NCBI GenBank assembly: GCA_905331475.1
Contig: CAJNYU010004256.1
Coordinates: 62,001-126,000 of the forward strand
Direction of reading: 5' to 3'
Origin: Rotaria socialis
Taxonomy: Eukaryota > Rotifera > Eurotatoria > Philodinida > Philodinidae
DNA length: 64,000 nucleotides
Shown here: positions 34,963-46,608 of the stretch, piece after piece
Layout of the letters: the number at the start of each line of letters is the position of its first letter
How positions within the stretch are numbered: position 1 is the first letter of the stretch
Position numbers and translations under genes: made by a program
The notes under the pieces: model-generated
Told to the model about the DNA's origin: nothing
What the model saw: the letters and a program-made list of their open reading frames with translations, nothing else
The model's database searches: none

Positions 34963-37769
34963 CTAGTATAATGTAAATAATTCATATAATGGTTTTTGTT
35001 TTTGTTTCATATCTAAATTGGAAATAAATTGATAAGTTTTATATGTTAAGGCCTTTAAATGATTATTATCAGTTTCATTTAAATTTGTTTTATAAAAATG
35101 GTCGATAACACATTCGAGAAGTAATTGAAAATCGTTTATTGTTGTAAATGTAAATGACGATGATGATGATTGAAGAATTATTTGACGCATTAATGGCCGT
35201 CTTATGTAACACCAATTAAATAAAAATTGAAGATTGGCTAGAATAAGAATTTTTACTTTTCTTTCAACGTTTAAGAATAAAATGTATTTTCTCATGATTC
35301 GCATTTTAAATCTATTGACATACTTATTCAGTTTGACATATAGAAAAGATTTTTTTTGAAGATTTTACGACTGTCAATTGTTATCATATACAAAAAGATT
35401 CAAAATTTTGAAAAGCATTGAATTCTATACGAATGTATCCGCTGTAACACAAAAGTAATCTATAGAAACTACAAAATATATAGACGTTAAATTTCAAAAT
35501 TAAGTATATACAAATATTTTCGTATACCATATAAGTGACTGCATCCACTTTCCCACATCATGAGATCATGTGATCGAAAGATAAACTTTTAATTCAACAT
35601 TATGTTACAATTTTATGAGAACTCTCTCTGAAATGGATTATCAGTCAACTGTTAAAATTAGCTGAACCTAGCTACTGTTTTTTTTTCTATTTCAAACTTT
35701 TTCAGATGTGTCAGAACCATCTAAAATTCTCAAATACGATTTTGTTCGTATATAACCCGATTCACAGTTGAGCTACCGTAGTTTTTGTGCAGTCTTCAAT
35801 AATAATAGGAATTAGAACTAGAAAGAAATGAGTTATTTTACATAGTGCAATCTACAATGAGAACTTTTCTAGTTCTCAACTGCATGAAACAATAGTAAAT
35901 TTTATGTCTTGTATTCAAGATGTGATTTTATCTTTACTAATGGAATTGCTACGTGACAATGTTTCAAATCGTTTCTCAATCATTTTGATAGGCACAAATT
36001 ACTATATATGAAATATTTTCATTTTAATCTTGAATTTCTGTATAATAAGTGAATAATATGTAAGAAAAATGAAAATTTTCTCACGAGATAAAGATTTTTA
36101 AGTTTCATTTGATAGGTAGGTTTACCACCAACGAGTAATACAACATTATCATGTATTTCTTTCTAATGTAGTATCTAATCAGTTGCTTTTTTTTTAACAC
36201 GGTGTGAACTGTTTTAGATGTATTATTAATTTGTGAACGACAAATCATTGAACAGTCCTTGTACATCACATAATGATAGAAAAGTCGTGGTAAAAATGCC
36301 AATCAATCTTCGATAGGGCACTGACGAAATTTTTCTATTGCTCTACCGATTGGCAATTTTAACAAAGAAGTTTTCATCTGTTTTTGAGTTCAACTATTCA
36401 ATAGCTTAGGACTTATCTGACGTAATATCAAGATTTATTTTACAATTCTTAAGATTCATTGGAAAACTTGACTCCGAACAAATGATCGTAGTTATTTAAG
36501 CGTGAATCTAAAATATTCAACTTTCACAAACTTAAAAGTAATGATATAGTGAACTGGCAAGTGTAAGATACACGTATATGTCGAAAAATGAAGAGCTGAA
36601 TATTAGTTTTTGATCAGCTCTTGAATTTAAGTTTGCATGCCTTTATAAGCGATTATTCAACGAATGACAAGCAAATCTGAAGGATGATAGTACTTAGATA
36701 GGAAATATTTTAACAGAGTCGATACTCTCAATTTATATTCAAACGGTTTGATTGATATTTTAGTATATTATGTATTGTTATCACTATAACCTTGATCTAT
36801 CTTAGCATTCTATAATATTAATGCATAATGAATAATCTATATTTCTTAATTAAAAATAAATCCTATAAAATATTTTTGGTTCTTTTAATAAACTAGAATC
36901 CTTTGTACAATTTACTAAAACATATGCAGGTAAGAAATATCCGATTGCAATCAACAATTTAAAATATATAATACGAACAATTTTACTGATAATAAAAGTC
37001 TGCAATAAGTGGTCAGTCAACTCTTGGGAAAATAAATTAGATTTCGACACTCGTAAAATATAAAAACGTGTCACTACTTGAAAAACTTCCTCAATTATAA
37101 TTGGGAAAAAGTAGATATACCTGGATATATAGGATTTGCAGCTTTTAAAATAGCCATCATCTCAGCATAAATAACTAAATGAATTGCTTGTGAATATCGA
37201 TGTAATAAACAAATATAATAAGAATCAAATGGAGTTTTTGTTTGATTTAAAAATGTTATTTTTGCTGGTATCTTTGTTTGTAGAAGTAAATTTTGAAAAA
37301 CAATTTTATCTCCACTAGAAATAAGATGAAAATGTTGTCGAGTCATTGTACTTATTTCTAATTCAATTAAATTCATGCAAAGATAATATCGAAATTTTGT
37401 TTCTTCATAAATTAATTCAATTTGATTATGGCCCATAAATGATGAGCATTCAACATAAGCCATACGTTGTCTATAATCGTTGGGAAATGAATTTATTAAA
37501 TTTTTTATTAATATTAAATCATTTTGACAATTGATTAATACAGATGATAAATATGGTAAATCATCTTGATTATTTATTATAGTAAAATTATTTGATGATG
37601 AATCTATTTCATTTCTGTTCGATGATAATATATAAACATGAACGCCAACAGATGAGAAAAGTTTCGCTAAACTATAAGCTGTTGAATTGTGACCATAAAG
37701 TGCAACTGCATCCACATATGAAGAATCGGATTTTGAAAAATTCAGATCATTTGAGTTATGGCTACACAT
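34963..37769 (-). CDS. Degenerate beta-hydroxyacid-dehydrogenase-like protein (GLYR1/HIBADH fold)
   Basis: Three exons close in phase: 37769-37121, 37076-36987, 35237-34963 (337 aa), with a large 1.75 kb intron (35238-36986). The order of segments follows the 6PGDH-type superfamily: an N-terminal Rossmann-like strand-loop-helix (VDAVALYGHNSTAYSLAKLF), a central region (HLISSGDKIVFQNLLLQT), the long interdomain helix (AIHLVIYAEMMAILKAANP) and the C-terminal helical part (LLQTFIITNLQFLFNW, then YIRRPLMRQIIL). These align with the corresponding GLYR1 C-terminal helices. The glycine-rich GxGxxG and the catalytic Lys region are not recognisable, so dehydrogenase activity is unlikely. Family assignment is by pattern and moderate. 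It lies directly upstream of PSME3, possibly in one transcript. Confidence 0.6.
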
Positions 37770-38903
37770 CTGAAATAAATTTGATAGAAAAGTCTTATTT
37801 TCACATAAACTATTGATGTATAAATCATCTGAAAAGATAAATTCAATTCGAAATGCCTACTCCCAGGTACAAAATTAGCTTACTACTCAATGTTGAAATT
37901 ATAGGATCAAATTAATTTTGAGTATCCCTATTGTTGATAGTTCTTGAAATATGATTATCTTCGAATAGTTTTAATAGCAAGCTGATGTTGAACAGCTAAC
38001 AGTGGAAAAAAACTCATTGTTGAGAAAAAGAATTCACAAGATTTTTGACTCGAATATCTTTTTCTAATGAAAACGTTTCTAGATCAATTCAGACTATCGT
38101 CTACTGTGAGAGATTATTTCGCCACTAAAAGTAAATCAGAACGTTAAATAAATATTTATTATGAGACTCAATACAGTTTGTTTAGTTTTTCTTAAAGAAA
38201 TTCATTAGTTCATGATCTTAGAAACAAAATAATATCTTAATAATACTGGGGAAATTCGAATACTAATCACAAATGTTTGTTGTACTTTGGGAAGCCATGA
38301 AAGAATTGTATTCAAATATAGTTTTGATAAGGATTAAAATCTATCGAAGAGTACTTATCTGAATCAAAGCTTATTGATATAATATTACCGGTAAAAGCAT
38401 TTTGTTTCTTTTGATCTTAATCCGTTCAAGTTAGAGTATTATCAATGGTTAATCGAAATTGATGCCTGTGTGATATTGGATATAGTTTAATATGAATGAA
38501 AATCAAAGATGACCGATAGAATTTATTAATATTAGATATCAAAAATCATTAAATCATGTTTAAATACAAGATATATGCTAATATAAAATAGAATCACATG
38601 CGAATTACTTTTTTTTCTTTGTTCCGATGGATTCTAATTCTGCTCCCATTCGTCTGATATTTCTATTGGTGAATGAGAGCATAGATGACATAAAATAGAA
38701 ACGCTAGTTGTCGCTTTCCAATTAAAACGTCCTAGTTAAATGATAATATTTTCTTTGTAATAATATTCCATCAAAAATTTAATTTATGTCATGAAATTTA
38801 CTAATAGTATCGATTTAAAAATCATGTCTTCAGACATAACAAAAAATTAATGTATATTGATCTCGTAGCATAGCAGTCGTTCGTTCGTCGCTTAGTTTCC
38901 AAA
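37770..38903. other. Divergent intergenic region
   Basis: Lies between the minus-strand dehydrogenase-like gene and the plus-strand LRR gene, so it should hold both promoters. AT-rich; no specific motif that I would defend. Confidence 0.5.
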
Positions 38904-40061
38904 ATGCTTCGCATCAAGATCGATGGTGACCAAGAACAAAGATCTGTTCTTATTGATGTAAGTCTTAAATATAGATCTTGTTTTACACTGTACGACGATT
39001 GTTTTCTTTACTATTAGACCTTGAAATTATCTGAACAAAAGTTAGGCACAAAAATTTTAACTAAAAACGATGTAACAAGCCTTTATTTAAATAACCGGTT
39101 TGTTAAATGATTTCTATTAAAAGAATAAAAAACAAGAAAAAATAATTTTATTATTATTTAATAGAAGTATTCGAAGTATTCCATCACTGTCAATATTTCC
39201 GCATTTAAATTGTCTTTCAATCGATGGCAATCATCTTCAAGATCTTGAATTTATTAAAACAAATTTTTCATTAGGAGAACTATATGCAGGAAATAATCAT
39301 ATATCAAATATTAAAGGATCACTGAGTCATTTGAAAAACTTACGTGTAGTTCATTTACAAAATAATCAAATATCAAATCTTAACAGACTTGCCTATGAAT
39401 TACGACATTTAAGTGCACTCGAAGATCTTAGTGAGTTAAATCGTTCAAATTTCAATACATTGAATTAATATTTACTTTAGATCTATTTGATAATCCTGTA
39501 ACTTTCGTTTATGGTTATAAATCAACCATGATTGATTTGCTTCCCAAATTACGAGTTCTTGATCGAAAGAGTAAATGAAATCAAACATTCGTCATTTTGA
39601 CTATGTCTTTCTTTTTTATTAGCTGTTTCAAATGATGAACGAACTCAAGCATTTAGTGATCGTCATCCTGATCGACAAAAAGTGCTTAATCGTATCGGAT
39701 TTGCGTATCATCTCGAACCAAAACAAGAAGAAAATTCATTTGAAAAGACAAAATCATATTCATCACCATTATCTATCAGAAAATCTGCCGTACAAATCAG
39801 AGAAAACAATCCGAATGATCAATCACATGAGTAAGAATTTTTCATTGCTTTTTCTTGCTAAGGGATAGTGTTTAATTATGCTTTTTGTTTTTAAATAGAC
39901 AAATGTTGAATGAAGCTTTACGAATGCGAGCATTGCGACGTAGTATAACTGAATATTCACAATTTGATTGGAACAAAATTCCAATAGGCGCTGAAAAACG
40001 TTTAATGGAAGCAGAAAATGCAGTGACACAACCCGATGTTATTTCTATTTTCTTTCAATGA
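38904..40061 (+). CDS. Leucine-rich-repeat protein (SDS22-like LRRs)
   Basis: Six exons close in phase: 38904-38957, 39018-39097, 39165-39430, 39481-39570, 39623-39830, 39899-40061 (286 aa). Four to five short LRRs are visible: VTSLYLNNRSIRSIPSL, HLNCLSIDGNHLQDLEF, LGELYAGNNHISNIKG, LRVVHLQNNQISNLNRL. They are followed by an LRR-cap-like segment (LFDNPVTFVYGYKSTMIDLL, PKLRVLDRK). The C-terminal third is charged and basic (EALRMRALRRSITEYSQFDW). The layout resembles small cilium-associated LRR proteins such as LRRC72, but I cannot fix the orthologue. Role inferred: protein-protein interaction. Confidence 0.8.
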
Positions 40062-40064
40062 TTC

Positions 40065-40088
40065 ATATATATATATATATATATATAT
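40065..40088. repeat. (AT)n microsatellite
   Basis: Twelve AT units just after the stop of the LRR gene. Confidence 0.95.
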
Positions 40089-40402
40089 CTTTTCATTCAC
40101 ATATTGATTTTAATAAATATCACGTCCACTATTCACATTTGAAGAAAAACAAATTTCGAAATTTATTATTAATTTTATATAGTATCTGAAATTTGTTTTT
40201 CGATGATTTAGTGTTCAAATTCTCAATTTATCATTTATGTATTAAAATAATCTTCAACATGGGAGTTTTTAATGAGACTTAGATTTTGTTAGCTCTAATA
40301 TGTATAGAATGAAAAGGATATAAAAGGAATGAAAGAGAGATATATTAAGAGCGAAAGAGACAAGCAATGTCGCTGATGTTATGCGACAGAGTGAAGAAAA
40401 AG

Positions 40403-40475
40403 TGAACTTCGTGGAACTCGAACTCACACCTTCTGCTATCCGGGCATATGTCCTAACCAGTTAGACTAGAAGAAC
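40403..40475 (-). tRNA. tRNA-like gene or pseudogene, anticodon position GGA (Ser-like), Pol III terminator
   Basis: On the minus strand the D arm is perfect (GTCT/GGAC around AACTGGTTA) and fits box A (TAGTCTAACTGG). The box B region GAGTTCGAGTTCC is near consensus. The anticodon stem TATGC/GCAGA has one mismatch around the loop CCGGATA, which has C rather than U at position 33. The T stem has one mismatch, and the acceptor stem pairs at 5 of 7 positions. A TTTTT run follows two bases after the discriminator. It may be a decaying tRNA, a tRNA-derived SINE head, or a Pol III small RNA. Confidence 0.45.
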
Positions 40476-40541
40476 ACCTCAATCTTCGTCTAGCGTTAGT
40501 AACACTAGTCGACGATCTTGACTTCGATCTGCCCACATTCT

Positions 40542-40647
40542 TGTTTTTCTTGAATACCAGATAAGGTTGTTTGTAATCATAATATTCAGGCAAGACTCTT
40601 CGGTACAGGAAAGAAACAAGATTCTTGTCTGTTATTCAAGAAAAACA
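40542..40647. repeat. Inverted repeat, 24 bp arms
   Basis: Arms 40542-40565 and 40624-40647 are reverse complements with 22 of 24 matching (core GTTTTTCTTGAATA). They enclose a 58 bp spacer. It could be a short foldback element or part of the same insertion as the adjacent tRNA-like sequence. Confidence 0.5.
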
Positions 40648-40768
40648 TAATGTTGTCTGATTGCTCAGATAAATAAGAACCAGGTAAGAATGGCAAGATA
40701 TTCAAGATTTTTTGAAATTCAAACAAGAATCTTTTTTTTCTTTTTCTTTCAACGATTCTTATTATATC

Positions 40769-40858
40769 TTAACCCTTTCCGCCCCGCTGTTTGGAAATTG
40801 TCGTACCCTCCTAGGGGGAAATGTTGCCATATGGCAACACCGGGTCGGAAAGGGTTAA
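40769..40858. mobile_element. 82 bp palindromic MITE, TTAA-flanked (copy 2)
   Basis: Element 40773-40854 lies between TTAA 40769-40772 and 40855-40858. It has the same length as copy 1 (6881-6962), with seven substitutions. The terminal CCCTTTCCG and its complement and the internal GTTGCCATATGGCAAC palindrome are all preserved. Confidence 0.8.
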
Positions 40859-40945
40859 AGAAAAATATCACGCGATGTTTTGTGTATATATACTTATAAA
40901 TACACAGAAGTTTGAACATTATATTTTTTTTTCTAGATGACACTG

Positions 40946-42380
40946 CTGGTCTCGGATTCGTCCTATATTTCCTATATTTAAAAAAATTCCTATTTTTTCT
41001 CCTAAATTTCGATGAATTTTCCTGTATTTCCTATAAAATGAAAAAAAGTAGAAAATTGCTAAAAAACGCTCTTGTTTTAGTATAATTTTCATGTTTTTTA
41101 AACAAATCTATTCGATAATTATTGATTCTTTTGCATTCTTAGAATTTTTTTACAGGGACTATTTTATTTACAATTTCTTTTCACATTATCAAACGGACAA
41201 AATGAAAATAACTGACTATTTTAAGTAAAGGATATTCAAACAAAGTAAAATAGTCTTTATACATAGTTGTATGTTTTTTAAAAGCTTTTATTGTTGCCTA
41301 TCATATGCAGTTACGTAAATGGTTTTGTTCCAGCATAACGCTGTGACCTTTTTTGACACACTTTGTTTTTCATTATCTTGGAAATTGTGTGAGTTAGAAA
41401 GTTCGTTCAAATGTGATTTGATGCAACTTGCCATGATATGTTTATGCCATAAAATGACTATTTTTGGATTAAGTCCCTTGGTTATAGAGAGGAGTTTTGG
41501 TTGCTTGACTGTAACATAAAAAGACCATTTTCTTCAGGGCCACTAATAAGCTGCAGTTTCTTCTGCAACTATTTCTCCAAGTGAAACACTTCTCGAGTTA
41601 GCTTTGTAGTGCTTTTTGACCAGGTTTTAAAACACTAAAATCGTTTTCTCCAAGCTATTTTTGCTTAGATAAAAAATGCAAGAAAACAACGTAACATTTT
41701 TAGTAACACTGAGGTAAAGTTTCTCTTCATCAATTTTGAAGCATTTAACATGATCAGAGTTATTTGATTTTTATTAGTAATAGTCTTTTCTTTGTAACTA
41801 ATCGTTATACACAAAAACGAAATTGATACATCTGTATGGAAGCTCATAAACGGTAAATTGAATTAGAAAGTGTATAAGAGTTTACATTGTCCTTAGCTAC
41901 GAAAGTCAAAACAAAATAGCCCAGCTTGTTGAGACTAAAATTCTACAACTAACGATCTGTCATTGATATTTTTTGAAAACATTTCCTGGTTAAAAAACTC
42001 AAAATGCGATTTTTGAAAATTTTCATACTCGGTATGAGTGTAGGTTGATGTGAGATAAACACAATACAAACCATTACCCACACCCTGATTTATTTTGTAT
42101 TAGTTTATTAATATGTAAATAAACATATTTCGATTGAATTTAATTGTATCTAGCTCATTTAATTTAATTTAAGAAAGAATTAAAATGAAATATTGGCAAA
42201 AATTTCGTGCATATGTTAAGTTGATGCAGGAAAAGTTTAAAACAACGTTTAATTCGAATATAAACAACGAATTTTCGATATCCTATTTTTTTCTGATTTT
42301 TTACACATTTTCCTGTATTTTTAAAAAGTTTGATCCTGTGCTAATTCCTACATTTTCAAAAACTTGCAATCCGAGACCAG
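40946..42380. mobile_element. Candidate TIR element, 1.43 kb
   Basis: Perfect 13 bp inverted ends, CTGGTCTCGGATT at 40946 and its complement ending at 42380. Both ends are bordered inside by T-rich, CCTATTTTT / CCTGTATTTT-like subterminal repeats. Inside there is one weak ORF (41319-41519) without recognisable transposase motifs. No convincing target duplication. It may be a decayed DNA transposon. Confidence 0.45.
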
Positions 42381-42867
42381 ATAACCATCTTAATAAAAAA
42401 AATAATAGTATCTTCATATTATCATGTATAGAACAATTAGTATTGACATTATTCTAGTTCATATCGTGTACAGAGAAGTCTTACATACTATGTTACATCA
42501 ATATGAAATTATATCAATGAGACTTGATTCAGTCAGATTCTATTAGACATAAAACTATCGAATAGATTATCTTAATTCAGTTTATATATAGCTTCCATTG
42601 ACGACGCTCAAATACAGACAGTAGTATGCTTGTAATTTTGCTCTCAGATGCTAAGAAAACTCTATAAATAAAGAGATGATTTGTGTTGATCCCATTTTGA
42701 AACCATACGAAAATCAGCCCAATCATCTTCTTCTTAGCTATTCTTTACAAATAGATCGTTATTCATCGACACAATAACTTACTAATTACGTTTGAACACG
42801 CTGTAAATACTGTTTGTTCATTTCAAATGATATCTATTAAAGTTCAATTTATAACACCTATTGACAG

Positions 42868-43161
42868 ACTGAGGGTGTGGATGTAGAAAGTGATATATCA
42901 ATCGATGTTAACCATTACCCGTATCATCAAAATCGCGATATGCCATCAAAGCTGATGATTTTTTGTCAATTTTACCAACAAAATCAAGATTCAACAAGCA
43001 ACGACGCGTTTTTGATGAAATTGGTGGATAGAATTAGACTGCTTATCATAGGGTCTCCTCAAGCTCATATACGATTTCCCATAATATTACCCATTGTGAA
43101 CAGTTCAGTGAGAATCGACGATTTCGAGGACATGGATAGTACTTATGTAATAAAATCTTAG
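42868..43161 (+). CDS. Possible exon or gene fragment, unknown
   Basis: Open frame of 97 residues from an acceptor-like TTGACAG (ending 42867) to the TAG at 43159-43161. No ATG near the start. Composition is protein-like (DVESDISIDVNHYPYH; VDRIRLLIIGSPQAHIRFPI) but no family is recognised. It may be a remnant of a gene interrupted by the G-rich foldback element at 43304. Confidence 0.3.
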   Translation, partial: TEGVDVESDISIDVNHYPYHQNRDMPSKLMIFCQFYQQNQDSTSNDAFLMKLVDRIRLLIIGSPQAHIRFPIILPIVNSSVRIDDFEDMDSTYVIKS

Positions 43162-43303
43162 CAGTGGTTCATCGAAACAAAAAGTTATATAAACGAACAA
43201 TAATTCCTGAAACAGCAATGTGAGTTTTGATCGATTATAAACTTGAATCCAGAGAAAAAGTTGAATACGAAGAAAATTCTTCTTCTAACCGACAGAAAAA
43301 AAT

Positions 43304-43644
43304 CTAAACCCCTCCCCCCATTATTGAAGACCCCCCTTTAATTAATTAATTTTCTGCTAATTACGAGCTTTAATTAGCGTTTTTCCATCAAAATATGCCT
43401 GATTCTTAACATTTTAAGCTGGAAATATTAAGAGAATGCGTTCACAATTATAATGACACCCTTACAACCCTGAAAATTCTGATGGAAATCCTGAAAATCG
43501 CCTTAGTTTTCTGGAAAACCTTTTTAATTAAATATTAGGAAAAAATGAGGTTCTTAATACAAGATCCCCCTGGGAAATTTTTACGCTGCAACATAATAGA
43601 AGACACGGGGTCTTTTATTGTAGGGAAGGGGGGAGGTGGTTTAG
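43304..43644. mobile_element. Foldback element with C/G-run termini, ~340 bp
   Basis: Left end CTAAACCCCTCCCCCC (from 43304) mirrors the right end GGGGGGAGGTGGTTTAG (to 43644). A second inner pair is GAAGACCCCCC and CGGGGTCTTTTATT. No coding content. The C-run termini are striking in DNA this AT-rich. Target duplication not resolved. Confidence 0.5.
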
Positions 43645-43745
43645 TTATAGTTATTTAGTCAATAGTGATTGCCTCGAAATCTAATAAAATAGCATTGAGT
43701 TAACATTGAGTATTCCTTATTATAACATTTACTTAACGTAGTATC

Positions 43746-44021
43746 ATGGTTCTTTATTTCTTTGATGTGATTTGGTGTAAAAGTGGTAGTTTACTAATTC
43801 ATAGCGATGAACATCCTAATGAATTTTATTTGATGATTGAAATCGTGTTATTGCTCAAACGATTCTCTTCTGTGCGTATACAGTCAGATTTGTTCGATAC
43901 TGAAACCATTGAAGGTGGGCCTGAACTATTAGAATTTAGTGGGAAAGAAATTATTTCTTTGGAATTCAGCACGAAGAACAAACCTTACAAATCCAAAACT
44001 CAATCGGTACCTAGAATATAG
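43746..44021 (+). CDS. Possible small ORF or gene fragment, unknown
   Basis: ATG-initiated frame of 91 codons (MVLYFFDVIWCKSGSLLIHS; TETIEGGPELLEFSGKEII) ending in TAG. Codon use is compatible with a real gene, but there is no similarity that I recognise and no clear splice sites. It could belong with the fragment at 42868-43161. Confidence 0.3.
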   Translation: MVLYFFDVIWCKSGSLLIHSDEHPNEFYLMIEIVLLLKRFSSVRIQSDLFDTETIEGGPELLEFSGKEIISLEFSTKNKPYKSKTQSVPRI

Positions 44022-45295
44022 TTTAGATAGAACAATATGAAATGATGTAAATTCAAATGAAATCCTATCGAGAAACAATCACTTTATATTTCCACCCGAA
44101 AAAAATTGAAAAAAATGTGAAAATACATTATCTTAATAGTTACAACATTGTGTTACATCATTAATCATTTTTGTTAAAGCATGAAAAAAAAAACTACTCG
44201 AGATACATGTATAGTTTATTGCCAAGGTTGTGATTCAACAATTACTTTAGCTACATTCTTTTTTACTATATTTCTCATCTATTTCACGAACTAAAAGTTC
44301 TACTTGTACAAATATTCATCTTTTTTCTTTTATGACTCTCTTTTTCTTGATCGAAATACTTCTTCGATGTGTTGATACACAAACGAATAGATTCTATAGC
44401 GTTGATCTTCATATCAAAGAATCCAATGATTCGATCAAAACAATTGGAAAAAGCTTATCGTATTGTTAGATCTACACTCACTCTGATACATGTTCATTGT
44501 GATTTGTGTTTAAATTTTTGTTTTTTTATGAAATTAGTATTCCGTTTCGTATTACAAAATAACTTTCACCAATGTATCAAGTAGATTCAATGTTGTTAGA
44601 TCTACTGATGATTCCTATGATTGCTGATTTGATTTGCTCCTGACTTCTTATTACTTCAGTACATACATTATTTCAGAGTCTGAAATGAATTGCCTCGTTG
44701 TTTTAAATAAATTGTAATTTCGTAACTGTTTACAGCTACATTTTTATAGGAAAAAGTATGTTGAACAATTATACTTATCGTATCTGAATAAAATCTTCCT
44801 AGTAATTGAGTATTGCTGATGTAAAATAGTGCTTGGATCCAAATTTCCCGATGCGATCGAACGCATGTCAGTTTCCGCCGGAATCAAACGGGTCCTGGTT
44901 CATGAATTCTTTTATACATATTTTTATCTTACGAGAACATACTGTATATTGATTCAAGTTGATTCTCTTGTTTTTTTTCCAAATTTCGTTTACAAGAGAG
45001 CATGATAAATCTGATCGATTTTACTATAATAATAAAAAAAAAAACAGTCAATATCAACTGTGAAGCTACTAATGATTGAACGATAGTATTCATTTTAATA
45101 AGTAAACTCATTTGTGTGCAATATTTCAACATAGAAACTAATTCATATTGAATCTTTGAAGTAAAATTAATTTGAATAATTATTTATGATATAATATGAA
45201 ATGAAAATGAAATAAACAAAACGCACACACATTTACAGAGCGAAAAACAGATATCTATCACCTGTGACGCGTGACTCCTTCTACATTTGTTTCAT
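44022..45295. other. Non-coding intergenic stretch
   Basis: AT-rich 3' flank of the distal homeobox gene. A small GC-richer patch at about 44848-44900 (TCAGTTTCCGCCGGAATC) is unexplained. The 71-codon ORF at 44369-44584 is not supported. Confidence 0.5.
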
Positions 45296-46608
45296 TTATG
45301 TATGATGATATAGATTTGAATGTTGATTGATTAAATCTTGCATACGCATGTTTCTTGTATATTCATCTTCTGTATTCTGATGTTGTTGTGGATATTGAGA
45401 ATGAAATGACATGCTATTTTCCTAAAATACAAACGATATGATAATTTTCACTATTTATTCTTTTATTGTTTTGTTTTTCTTTGAGCATTAACTTACAATA
45501 GTTGAGCGAGCATTAAAATCACATGAAGATGGTGGAAATGTTGAATAAAACATAGACGGATCTGTTGTCATCATAATACTTGTTGGAGATGAAGTTGATG
45601 CATTAGCTCGTCCATTAAACATCTGATGAAATGATGATGATGATGATGATGATGTTGGATTGGTTGAAAATGGTTTTGATGATAAACGAACAGATGATAG
45701 GGATGCACTACCCGATGACGAAGAATTATGTGATTGTTTACGAGCTTTTGCTCTTCGATTTTGAAACCACACCTGTAAAAAAAAGAAAAGAAATTGATTT
45801 TTTTTTCTCCTTTTTTGATCAATATTCATCGATGCATAAACATAATTTAATATGACATGTGGAAGAAGGTTATATTACAAGAACACAGAAATGACACTAT
45901 TCAAAAGGAAAAGTCCATATGCCCAAGTTTTATTTGTCGATATCTGAACAGTTGTTCAAAATGACACGTCTTGATCTCGGAAAAATAAGACAGAAAGAAA
46001 AAAGTGAAAGAATGTAAAGAGAATATATATATTCTGATGTGTGAAACAAGCTAGATTCAATCTGGAAATTGTACCATCAAATGAACCGTGTTACCATAAC
46101 AGACGGCATATGATTCAAGTGGAAAATCGCTATAAATGGAATTTATACATAGACATTTTTTTTCATGTCTATCTCAAGGGATAATAATGATAAACAGATT
46201 TCTTTTTTTTTCTGTATGATAAAAATATCTTTATTATTACCTGTATACGGGCTTCGTTCAATTTTGTTGTTCGTGCTAATTCCTCACGTAAATATATATC
46301 AGGATAATGACCTTTAGAAAATGATAACTCAAGTTCATTAAGTTGTTCTTGTGTAAATGTAGTTCGATGTCGACGACGAGCTGATGAATGATTACGTTGT
46401 TGTTGTTGTTGTTGTTGCTGTTGCTGTTGCTGTTCTTGTGGATGAGATAGAGATGAATTAAATGAATGATTTAATATTGTTCCATCATTTTGCTTTGTAC
46501 GTTTAAAAGCACCCGTATTTACTAAAGAAGATATTTTATTTACAATTACTAAAAGAAAAGAAGATCGTTCTTACATGATGTGATAGTATAGTTACTATTT
46601 TCTAACAT
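45296..46608 (-). CDS. PROP-like paired-class homeodomain transcription factor, copy B
   Basis: Four exons close in phase: 46608-46575, 46521-46241, 45772-45497, 45421-45296 (238 aa). A very short first exon ([10 protein letters not shown]) leads to TGAFKRTKQ, a poly-Gln tract encoded by CAA/CAG repeats (46402-46437 region), then a complete homeodomain: [57 protein letters not shown], with Gln at position 50. The intron splits the homeodomain at IQ/VWFQ as in copy A. The C-terminal part is Ser-rich and lacks the PYxYA and DWY blocks of PROP1. A tandem paralogue of the gene at 47.7-49.3 kb, diverged outside the homeodomain. Confidence 0.85.

Noticed and set aside
41319..41519. ORF inside the 40.9-42.4 kb TIR element as a transposase
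   Set aside because: Only 66 codons, with no DDE or zinc-finger motif visible.
45571..45855. Poly-His and poly-Met ORFs on both strands
   Set aside because: Frame shadows of the Ser codon repeats in the homeobox copy B exon.
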